From positions 1 through 11,259 of the forward strand of contig PWUP01000009.1 of assembly GCA_003562535.1 (NCBI GenBank): a stretch of 11,259 nt of DNA, read 5' to 3'. Source of the DNA: Gammaproteobacteria bacterium (GTDB lineage: Bacteria; Pseudomonadota; Gammaproteobacteria; Competibacterales; Competibacteraceae). Below the pieces are notes generated by a model. That model did no database searches. It was not told the origin of the DNA and saw nothing but the letters and a program-made list of their open reading frames with translations. Shown piece after piece: positions 1 through 6,369 of the stretch. The position numbers were made by a program, and so were the translations under genes. Within the stretch, counting starts at the first letter, position 1. Every line of letters begins with the position of its first letter.

Positions 1-882
1 AACCGTACCACCTTAGCCATTAGCCTGCTGCGCGGCTGCGCGCGCTTACCGCTGCCGTGTCTGCATGCTGTGGGCGTGGCATTGGGTTGGCTAGCGTGGT
101 TGATTCCTAACCCTGTTCGGCGTATCACTGCCATCAATCTGCAACGCTGCCTGCCCGAACTCGATGCCCACGCCCGCCAGCGCCTGTTGCGTCGCAGCCT
201 GACTGAAACCGGCAAAGGAATACTGGAGCTTGGCCCCTTATGGCTGTGGCCTGGTCACAAAGTGCTGGCCAAGGTGCGTTCGGTGGCCGGTCAAGCGGAG
301 TGGCAGGCAGCGGTGGCTGAAGGACGGGGAGCCATTGCGATTACTCCACATCTGGGGGCGTGGGAAGTGGCCGGATTGTACCTATCCAGTTTAGGGCCAC
401 TGACTACTCTGTATCGTCCCAGTCGCTTAGGTGGAGAGTTTGATCGCTTAGTGCGTGACGCTCGCGCCCGGATGGGTGCGCAATTAGTTGCCACGGATCA
501 GCGGGGTGTGCGCCGCTTGGTGCAGACTCTGCGTCAGGGGCATGCCTTAGGTATTTTGCCGGATCAAGATCCGGGCGATGAAGGCGGGGTTTACGTGCCC
601 TTTTTCGGCCAACCGGCCAATACCATGATTCTGTTGTCGCGTCTGGCCAGTAAACATCACACCCCTGTGGTGTTGCTCTACGCCGAGCGGCTGGCTTGGG
701 GGCGCGGTTATCGCTTGCGTTTTCAGCGACTGACTGCTGCTATTGCCGAAGCCCCATTAGCTGAATCAACCCTAGCCTTAAATCAAGCGCTAGAGCAAGC
801 GATTCGCTGCCATCCTGAGCAGTATCTATGGAGTTATAAACGGTTTAAGCGCCAACCCCCCGGCTATGCCAAGGTGTATTGA
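1..882 (+). CDS. LpxL/HtrB-family lipid A (lysophospholipid) acyltransferase, 5'-truncated by window
   Basis: This is a membrane-associated acyltransferase of the lipid A biosynthesis family (LpxL/LpxM/HtrB), which moves an acyl chain from acyl-ACP onto a lipid A precursor at the inner membrane. The frame is open from base 1, so the gene starts upstream of the window. A GTG at 70 is in frame, but family-like sequence (RLPLPCLHAVGVALGWL) begins before it, so 70 is not the start. In the 293 visible residues the catalytic H-x4-E motif (HLGAWE) lies at about 117-122. It is followed by the family's GILPDQDPGD block and a PFFG segment, and the C-terminus ends in the typical YLWSYKRFK. Only a few to perhaps ten N-terminal residues seem to be missing compared with the usual length of about 300. 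Family assignment is firm; the exact acceptor or acyl chain cannot be read from the sequence. Confidence 0.92.
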   Translation, partial: NRTTLAISLLRGCARLPLPCLHAVGVALGWLAWLIPNPVRRITAINLQRCLPELDAHARQRLLRRSLTETGKGILELGPLWLWPGHKVLAKVRSVAGQAEWQAAVAEGRGAIAITPHLGAWEVAGLYLSSLGPLTTLYRPSRLGGEFDRLVRDARARMGAQLVATDQRGVRRLVQTLRQGHALGILPDQDPGDEGGVYVPFFGQPANTMILLSRLASKHHTPVVLLYAERLAWGRGYRLRFQRLTAAIAEAPLAESTLALNQALEQAIRCHPEQYLWSYKRFKRQPPGYAKVY

Positions 883-923
883 CTCGGTGTGCGGTCAAAG
901 CCCATGCTTTCGCTGGGCAGTCA

Positions 924-936
924 ATTGTGGCACAAT
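924..936. repeat. 13-bp perfect palindrome upstream of the rubredoxin gene
   Basis: The sequence ATTGTGGCACAAT has two perfect 6-bp inverted arms around a single G. It lies 38 bp before the rubredoxin ATG, in the 92-bp gap after the acyltransferase gene. Its size and position suit an operator for a dimeric regulator, but that is inference. No convincing -35/-10 pair with proper spacing could be placed around it; a GATACT at 954-959 is the best -10-like hexamer. Confidence 0.35.
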
Positions 937-974
937 AAACGCTCGGATCAACAGATACTAAGCGATTAAATACT

Positions 975-1145
975 ATGGAATACAAAACGTATATGTGTGT
1001 GGTGTGTGGGTTTATTTACGATGAAGCCAAAGGCTGGCCCGACGATGGTATTGCCGCCGGGACACGCTGGGAGGATGTCCCGGCAGATTGGAAGTGCCCC
1101 GAATGTGGTGCGGGTAAAAATGACTTTGAAATGGTGGAAATCTAG
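975..1145 (+). CDS. Rubredoxin (56 aa)
   Basis: This is a small soluble one-electron carrier with a single iron held by four cysteines. The start is ATG at 975 and the protein reads MEYKTYMCVVCGFIYDEAKG onward. Both rubredoxin knuckles are present: C8-V-V-C11-G-F-I-Y-D and C41-P-E-C44-G-A-G-K-N-D-F. The conserved middle is also there, with GWPDDGIAAGT around residues 20-30 and the aromatic W39 before the second knuckle. The length is normal for a single-domain rubredoxin. The Shine-Dalgarno sequence is weak. The gene stands alone after the acyltransferase and runs head-on into the VanZ gene, with stop codons 8 bp apart. Its redox partner is not in the window. Possible partners in this family include alkane hydroxylases, oxygen or superoxide reductases and rubredoxin reductases; the sequence does not say which. 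Confidence 0.96.
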   Translation: MEYKTYMCVVCGFIYDEAKGWPDDGIAAGTRWEDVPADWKCPECGAGKNDFEMVEI

Positions 1146-1153
1146 TCTCCCTA

Positions 1154-2506
1154 TTAACTTACCCTTTTTCCTCCCCAGACACAGCCTCGCCACATTGCCC
1201 AAGTGGCCAGCCCCGCCAGCCATAGACTGGTCGGGTCAGGACGCTGGCCATCGATAAACAACTTCGCGGATTCAATCATTACCGCCAATCCAACGCCCAG
1301 CCCTATAACCGTCACTGGACGCAGCGGGCGTTTGCCCTCGATCCACAACAGCCAGAGTATTGCTCCTAATGGAGCGTAAAGCATTACAGTCAGTAAGACA
1401 CTGCGAATAGCGACAGCTTCGGGGACAAAATAATGATAATACAACGGCAGCCACCGCAGCGATTGCAGTTGCGCCCAAGCTTGATCAGTATCCCAGTGGA
1501 AGTCATGGTGGCTTAAACCGAGGACAAAAACCATCACGATATAGGGCAATATGAGCAGTACCGCCGCCACCCTAGCCCATTCTCTCAACCACTGCTGGAA
1601 ATAGGCGTGAACAGCGACACGCGCCGCGATCACCGCCAGCCATACCCCAATGCTGACCCCAGTAACCCGCAACAATCCCGACCATCCATCGGCGCGTCCG
1701 GTGACCAGTAAAAATTGTGCGGCCTCGACGCCGAGACCTAAGGCCAGACCGGCAATAACCACGGTAAGCAAACGTCGCCCTTGGAAGTGCTGATACAGCC
1801 AAACGCCGACGGGTATAGCCAGTACTATTTTAGTGCCGTCCAACGCCACACAACGCGGCAGGGTCTCGGTGCAATATTCCGCCCGCATCCACCAGCTCCA
1901 ATGATCAGAAGCCAGACGTGCTTGCAACTCACTCAGCGAGAGCAGAAAATCAAATGGCAATAAGCTAATTATAATATAAAAAACGACATACAGCAGTAGC
2001 AGATGAGGGGCATTAATCCGTAAACCCTCACGCTGGACTTGATCCCACCACGCGGCAACACGCCGACCGATCAGCACCCACACGGTTGCACCCACCACTC
2101 CACCAACAAAGTTGCCGCTGATATCGTTTAATGAGGGGTTGCGGTTCGGCAGCCAGATTTGTAAAAATTCCACGCTAGCGGTCACCAGCAGGCAGAATGC
2201 AGCCACGACGACCGCCAGCAATAGCCGCAGCAAGCCGCTACGTCTATTCAAGGTTAACCATGCCGTGAGGAAAAACCCCAGCGGCATGAACATTAAAGCA
2301 TTGGCTACCCACTGTTGGCGGGCACCACTACGGATCGGGCCTTGCTCCATAGCTAAAAACCGCTGCCATGCTTCGGCAACAGCAACATCGCCAAACTCAA
2401 AGGGCAATAAGGTGAGATACAGTACCGCCAATAACGACAGCAAGGCCGCCCACCCGTAGGGAGCGCTAGCGTAACGAGGACTAAGAGCGGGTTGAGTGAC
2501 CGACAT
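1154..2506 (-). CDS. VanZ-family multi-spanning membrane protein with three VanZ-like units
   Basis: This is a 450-residue, very hydrophobic protein with many predicted membrane helices. It belongs to the VanZ-like family, named after a teicoplanin-resistance accessory protein; most members have no assigned biochemical role. The first unit (about residues 25-145) is canonical: LLPFEF at 33-38, a helix VANALMFMPLGFF at 67-79, then VEFLQ with E113 and a loop LPNRNPSLNDISGN leading to a glycine-rich helix. Two diverged copies follow. The second has LLPFDF at 182-187, VEAAQF around E251 and GRAD at 260-263. The third has a PLG helix around 379-381, IESAKLF around E412 and GQRPDPTS at 420-427. Single VanZ proteins are usually under half this length. 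The ATG at 2506 lies 8 bp after the rluD stop, so it is probably co-transcribed with rluD. Function is unknown; envelope or cell-surface glycan work is a guess from the family. Confidence 0.85.
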   Translation of the reverse strand: MSVTQPALSPRYASAPYGWAALLSLLAVLYLTLLPFEFGDVAVAEAWQRFLAMEQGPIRSGARQQWVANALMFMPLGFFLTAWLTLNRRSGLLRLLLAVVVAAFCLLVTASVEFLQIWLPNRNPSLNDISGNFVGGVVGATVWVLIGRRVAAWWDQVQREGLRINAPHLLLLYVVFYIIISLLPFDFLLSLSELQARLASDHWSWWMRAEYCTETLPRCVALDGTKIVLAIPVGVWLYQHFQGRRLLTVVIAGLALGLGVEAAQFLLVTGRADGWSGLLRVTGVSIGVWLAVIAARVAVHAYFQQWLREWARVAAVLLILPYIVMVFVLGLSHHDFHWDTDQAWAQLQSLRWLPLYYHYFVPEAVAIRSVLLTVMLYAPLGAILWLLWIEGKRPLRPVTVIGLGVGLAVMIESAKLFIDGQRPDPTSLWLAGLATWAMWRGCVWGGKRVS

Positions 2507-2514
2507 GACGGGTT

Positions 2515-3483
2515 CTACCTGGCCTCAAGATCCTGCGTTTGATCAGCTCGCAATGCAGCCAATAGCGCTTGCAGATCAGACGGTAATGGACTCTGCCACT
2601 CGTGCCAGCGCCCATCGAGTGGATGGATTAAACCTAAGCGCTCAGCATGTAAGGCTTGGCGCTGCAACCCGCGTAATACCTCAAGGGTTTCGGGGGTCAT
2701 ACCCGATGGCAACCGTGGCCGCCCACCGTAAACCGGATCGCCGAACAACGGATAGCGAATATGGGCTAAATGCACTCGGATCTGGTGAGTGCGCCCGGTC
2801 TCCAATGTGACCGTTAATTCACTGTGCGCCCGAAACCGGCGGCTGACGCGATAATGAGTGACGGCGGGCTTACCTTGTGCGACCACCGCCATGCGCTTAC
2901 GATCCACCGGATGCCGCCCCAAGGGGGCGCTGACCATACCCCCCGCCGCCATCACCCCAGTCACCACGGCACGATATTCGCGACTCACTTGGCGGGCTTG
3001 TAATTGTGCCACTAAGGCGGTGTGCGCGGCTAAAGTACGCGCCACAACCAGCAGCCCCGATGTGTCTTTATCCAAACGGTGTACCAACCCCGCTCGTGGT
3101 AAGGTGGCTAGGGTCGGATCATAATGCAGCAGCGCATTGACCAAGGTGCCATCATGGTTACCCGCTGCGGGATGGACCACCAGCCCGGCAGGTTTATCAA
3201 TCACAAGGAGTGCGTCGTCTTGATGAACCACCGCCAAGGCTAAGGCTTGGGGCTGAGCGGCGGTTTGGATTTCCACGGGACAATGCCCCTGCAGCCGTTC
3301 TCCGCCCCGCAGCCGCAGCCGTGGTTTAACCGCTGCACCGTCTAGGGTAATGTGACCCGCCCGTATCCAATGCTGTAGCCGCGCTCTGGAATGCTCGGCA
3401 AATAACACCGCTAACGCTTGATCTAGGCGCTGACCGGCGTACTGTGGGGGAATTTTGCAGTCTAACTGGACATACATGGTCAT
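2515..3483 (-). CDS. rluD: 23S rRNA pseudouridine synthase RluD-type (RluA family)
   Basis: This enzyme converts specific uridines to pseudouridine. E. coli RluD modifies the helix 69 loop of 23S rRNA (positions 1911, 1915 and 1917), which supports 50S maturation. The 322-residue protein has an N-terminal S4 RNA-binding domain (about residues 17-65, QRLDQALAVLF onward), then the RluA catalytic domain. The latter holds VIDKPAGLVVHPAAG (94-108), the signature HRLDKDTSGLL with catalytic D138, and the late ETGRTHQIRVHLAH block. The length matches RluD (about 326 aa). The ATG at 3483 gives MTMYV; a second in-frame ATG at 3477 would shorten it by two residues. It is divergent from bamD, as rluD is in E. 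coli and many relatives, which supports RluD over RluC or RluA. Downstream one often finds pgeF/yfiH; here there is a VanZ gene instead. Confidence 0.93.
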   Translation of the reverse strand: MTMYVQLDCKIPPQYAGQRLDQALAVLFAEHSRARLQHWIRAGHITLDGAAVKPRLRLRGGERLQGHCPVEIQTAAQPQALALAVVHQDDALLVIDKPAGLVVHPAAGNHDGTLVNALLHYDPTLATLPRAGLVHRLDKDTSGLLVVARTLAAHTALVAQLQARQVSREYRAVVTGVMAAGGMVSAPLGRHPVDRKRMAVVAQGKPAVTHYRVSRRFRAHSELTVTLETGRTHQIRVHLAHIRYPLFGDPVYGGRPRLPSGMTPETLEVLRGLQRQALHAERLGLIHPLDGRWHEWQSPLPSDLQALLAALRADQTQDLEAR

Positions 3484-3506
3484 CTGGCGAACCGTAAAGC
3501 TATACT
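3477..3506 (+). promoter_or_regulatory. Possible sigma70-type promoter for bamD
   Basis: TGGTCA (3477-3482) and TATACT (3501-3506) are separated by 18 bp, with four and five matches to the -35 and -10 consensus. Transcription would begin near 3513, about 35 bp before the bamD ATG. The divergent gap between rluD and bamD is only 64 bp, so promoters for both directions must lie in or next to it, and this one would overlap the first codons of rluD. I could not place a clear rluD promoter on the other strand. This is consensus matching by eye only. Confidence 0.35.
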
Positions 3507-3547
3507 AGGGGGCATCGTCCTCAGTTTATGAGTAGCTGTTTACCATC

Positions 3548-4390
3548 ATGACCCTATTCTATCGAATTATCCTGTTGACTGGCGTGTTATCGTTATCGGG
3601 CTGTGCCTGGCTTTCGAGTACCCCGGCAGACCCTACCGCTGACTGGTCGGCCAGCCAACTGCACCAAGCCGGACGGTCTGCCATGCGCTCCGGGAACTAC
3701 GAAACCGCTGTGGATTACTTTGAAAAGCTGCAAGCTCGCTATCCCTTTGGGCGTTATGCGCAGCAGGCGCAGCTTGATATGGCGTATTCGCACTATCGAG
3801 CCGGCGAGGCTGATCAGGCCATTGCGGCGGCTGACCGCTTTATTCGCACCTATCCCCGCCATCCAGTAGTGGATTATGCTTATTATTTAAAAGGATTAGC
3901 TAATTATTCTCGCGATACCGGTATCCTTGGGCGCGTGTTCCCAAGTGATCCCAGCCGTACTGATTCACAAGCGGCTCAACAGGCGTTTAATGACTTTGCT
4001 GAATTGGTGCAGATTTTCCCCGACAGCCGCTACGCTGAAGACGCCCATCAGCGTATGGTGTTTTTGCGTAATACTCTGGCTGACTATGAAATTAATGTGG
4101 CGCAGTTTTATTTGCAGCGTAAAGCCTATGTCGCAGCAGTCAATCGTAGCCGTTATGTTTTGGAGAACTACTCGACGACCCCAGCCGTGGAACATGCCCT
4201 GGGTATTATGGCTGAGGCGTATCATCACTTAGGTTTAAGCGATCTGGCTCAAGACAGTTATCGGGTATTGGCGTTGAATCATCCTGAGTCTGGGTATCTA
4301 AAGCGGCTGGATGCGGTTTTTCGCGGTCAATCCGCCCCACCGGTTGAAGAAAACCGCACGATGCTGGGCAGGATTTATAATCTGCTATGA
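3548..4390 (+). CDS. bamD: Outer membrane protein assembly factor BamD (TPR lipoprotein)
   Basis: This is an essential lipoprotein of the BAM complex, which folds beta-barrel proteins into the outer membrane. The 280-residue precursor starts with a lipoprotein signal peptide (MTLFYRIILLTGVLSLSGC) whose lipobox LSGC puts the lipidated cysteine at position 19. The +2 residue is Ala, not Asp, consistent with delivery to the outer membrane. The mature part is a run of tetratricopeptide-like repeats. It includes GNYETAVDYFEKLQARYPFG, then the very BamD-specific block RDTGILGRVFPSDPS with FPDSRYAEDAHQRMVFLRN, and a later RSRYVLENYSTTPAVEHAL. It is somewhat longer than E. coli BamD (245 aa), mostly at the C-terminal end. 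The stop codon overlaps the ATG of the next gene (ATGA), suggesting translational coupling to an uncharacterised cassette. Confidence 0.96.
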   Translation: MTLFYRIILLTGVLSLSGCAWLSSTPADPTADWSASQLHQAGRSAMRSGNYETAVDYFEKLQARYPFGRYAQQAQLDMAYSHYRAGEADQAIAAADRFIRTYPRHPVVDYAYYLKGLANYSRDTGILGRVFPSDPSRTDSQAAQQAFNDFAELVQIFPDSRYAEDAHQRMVFLRNTLADYEINVAQFYLQRKAYVAAVNRSRYVLENYSTTPAVEHALGIMAEAYHHLGLSDLAQDSYRVLALNHPESGYLKRLDAVFRGQSAPPVEENRTMLGRIYNLL

Positions 4391-5211
4391 CCTTAAAAAT
4401 AATCCGTCAACATACTCAGACCCAAGCCGCTTGGGTGATCGATAGCGCGAACCCTGAGTCATGGTTTGCAGAACATATCAAGCCAGCGATAGCCCGTTAC
4501 AGCGACCAAACCGTTCTGGTACAGTCACATTGTGGACTCTCAAAGCTGTCAACCCATCGCTATCCGACTGACAAATCCTATGCCGAGCGGGTGCGTGTTT
4601 TAGGCTATATCCAGCTATCTGGGCGCAATGTACAGACCGATTATATCAGCCCAAACTATCGATACACCTACTCTTCTAGAGATAAGCTGGGTTACAAACT
4701 ACCGTTGTTCGCTGTACGCAGCGAAGGGGGCAAGGAGGAATACCTAGCGGTCATGCATAATGATCATTATTTTGAATGGGATAAATTGCGGTATATTCGT
4801 AATTCCGCAGCCTTGGCTGCTTTGGTCAGTGATCTACACCAACACTTAAGCCAAAAAGTATTGAATTTGCAAAAGAAAAACAAAATTCGTGGCTTGCAGG
4901 TACAGGCGATCAAAGCTCAGTTGCAGCAAATGGCGAATGAGGACAATCTTGCCTATATGGTGGACACCAGTGAACGGTTAATCACGGTCAATATCCGCTT
5001 GGCCGACCGCTGCCAATTGCAGATGTCGGTGCCTTTCACTAAGTTTGAGACGGTGTTGCCCGAATTACGTTCAGCGATACGCCAATTATATGCTTTATAT
5101 GAAAAAGGGATTCGCTTTAAAATCCAGAATCTTGCCTACCCACCCAGTGGCTGGAACTATCCCCAAACCCCAGCAGATGCTGCTAATACTCCGCAGTCGA
5201 AAGACCGCTAA
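4387..5211 (+). CDS. Uncharacterised 274-aa protein between bamD and a MoxR/VWA pair
   Basis: I do not recognise this protein. It has no signal peptide and no membrane segment, so it is probably cytoplasmic. Residues 1-80 look like a mixed alpha/beta region. Residues 85-103 are rich in tyrosine (YISPNYRYTYSS). Residues 110-130 carry EEYLAVMHNDHYFEWDK. Residues 140-185 form a long, basic, glutamine-rich helical stretch (QKVLNLQKKNK, then IKAQLQQMAN) that could be coiled coil. After that a strand-rich part (RLITVNIRLADRCQLQMSV) and a helix lead to a Pro-rich tail. Its ATG overlaps the bamD TGA (ATGA at 4387-4390), so it should be translated with bamD. The MoxR ATPase follows 65 bp later in the same direction. 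By eye the coding sequence is more AT-rich than its neighbours, most clearly around 4850-4950. The best inference is a third component or client of the ATPase/VWA pair. Confidence 0.85.
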   Translation: MTLKIIRQHTQTQAAWVIDSANPESWFAEHIKPAIARYSDQTVLVQSHCGLSKLSTHRYPTDKSYAERVRVLGYIQLSGRNVQTDYISPNYRYTYSSRDKLGYKLPLFAVRSEGGKEEYLAVMHNDHYFEWDKLRYIRNSAALAALVSDLHQHLSQKVLNLQKKNKIRGLQVQAIKAQLQQMANEDNLAYMVDTSERLITVNIRLADRCQLQMSVPFTKFETVLPELRSAIRQLYALYEKGIRFKIQNLAYPPSGWNYPQTPADAANTPQSKDR

Positions 5212-5276
5212 TGCGCCGCCCAGCACCATATTGTGACTCCATGAGCTTACCAAGACTGATCTAGGACTCAAAAATC

Positions 5277-6365
5277 ATGGCTATTCGTTTGGACGCTTAC
5301 GAACTCAAGCAGGTACTGCAACTGACGCCGGCTGACCAAAATCTCATGATTGTCGGGCGGCATGGCATTGGTAAATCGGAAATTATTCGTGAGGTTTACC
5401 AACAACAAGGTTTGCCGGTGGAGGCTTTTTTCTTGGGTCAAATGAGTGATCCCGGCGATCTAATTGGTTTATTACATAAAGATGAGGCGACGGGGCGGTC
5501 GGTGTTCCTACCCCCGTACTGGTGGCCGGCACCCGATCAACCCGTGGTGCTGTTTCTGGATGAAATGAACCGTGCCCGCCCGGAAATTTTGCAGGCGGTT
5601 TATGATTTAGCGTTAAACCGACGTTTAGCGGGCAAGGCGTTGCCTCAGGGTAGCCGAGTGGTGGCGGCGATTAACCACGGTGATGAATATCAACTCACCG
5701 AGTTAGATCCGGCCTTAGTCTCGCGGTTTAATGTTTATGACTTTGTGCCTAGCATTGAGGACTGGTTGCTATGGGCTAAGGAACGGGGGGTGGATGAGCG
5801 GGTCATCGCCTTCATCCATGCCAACCCCGTGCATCTCGATGCGCCGAGTGCGCGTGACGATCTGGTGGGTTTTAATGACCTGGCCAAAACTCCAGATCGA
5901 CGCGCTTGGGTGCGCGTGGCACGGTTTATTGCCGCGCATCCGCTATTAGAAGCCATCCATATCAAAGCCATTGCGGGTATGGTGGGCACGGCGGCGGCTA
6001 TCGCCTTGCAAAATTTTGTGGCCGCCAGCCAGCAACTGAGTCCAGAACAGGTGCTGCGCCATTGGCGCAAACATCGGGCAGAGGTTAAAAAAATGCCTTT
6101 GCATGAACTGATTCAACTCAATGAACGCCTATTGCTGTGGTTGCATGGGCAGGCCGGTCAGTTCAAAGCTTCGGAAGTCAAAACCCTGCAAAACCATTTG
6201 CTCGCGTATCTCAAGGATCTCAAGGCTTGGCAACATAATGAAGCCTTGGCGCATTTTGCCTCCTTATTGGAAAATCCCAAATATATCCAAGCCATGATTT
6301 TCTGCTCCGGGTCAGTGGAGATTTTGAGCGTGTTGACGGACTATATCCACAGCATCAAGGGCTAA
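5277..6365 (+). CDS. MoxR-type AAA+ ATPase
   Basis: This is an AAA+ ATPase of the MoxR group, whose members act as chaperone-like or insertase motors together with VWA-domain proteins. The 362-residue protein has an intact nucleotide site. Walker A is GRHGIGKS at 27-34 and Walker B is VVLFLDE at 90-96 (D95, E96). A sensor-1 asparagine N133 sits in AAINHGDEY, and a likely arginine finger R150 sits in DPALVSRF. A MoxR-like segment (GQMSDPGDLIGL, 54-65) lies between the Walker motifs. Residues beyond about 190 are helical and contain the lid plus a C-terminal extension that I do not recognise. The ATG at 5277 has AGGA at 5263-5266, ten bases upstream. The VWA gene begins 4 bp after its stop, so the two are almost certainly co-expressed partners. 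No substrate can be read from the sequence. Confidence 0.93.
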   Translation: MAIRLDAYELKQVLQLTPADQNLMIVGRHGIGKSEIIREVYQQQGLPVEAFFLGQMSDPGDLIGLLHKDEATGRSVFLPPYWWPAPDQPVVLFLDEMNRARPEILQAVYDLALNRRLAGKALPQGSRVVAAINHGDEYQLTELDPALVSRFNVYDFVPSIEDWLLWAKERGVDERVIAFIHANPVHLDAPSARDDLVGFNDLAKTPDRRAWVRVARFIAAHPLLEAIHIKAIAGMVGTAAAIALQNFVAASQQLSPEQVLRHWRKHRAEVKKMPLHELIQLNERLLLWLHGQAGQFKASEVKTLQNHLLAYLKDLKAWQHNEALAHFASLLENPKYIQAMIFCSGSVEILSVLTDYIHSIKG

Positions 6366-6369
6366 GCCT

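Noticed and set aside
70..72. GTG as the start of the acyltransferase gene
   Set aside because: The frame is open to base 1 and the upstream residues already look like the family N-terminus, so the true start lies outside the window.
900..918. GCCCA/TGGGC inverted repeat after the acyltransferase stop, considered as a terminator
   Set aside because: The stem is short with a bulge and no T-run follows, so a rho-independent terminator cannot be claimed.
997..1257. Open frame on the + strand over the rubredoxin gene and the VanZ 3' end
   Set aside because: It is a shifted frame of the rubredoxin gene, whose 56-residue product has all four iron ligands; the longer frame resembles nothing.
3484..3547. 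Sigma-E type promoter for bamD, as reported for some envelope genes
   Set aside because: No GGAACTT-like -35 with a TCxxA-like -10 at correct spacing is present in the divergent gap.
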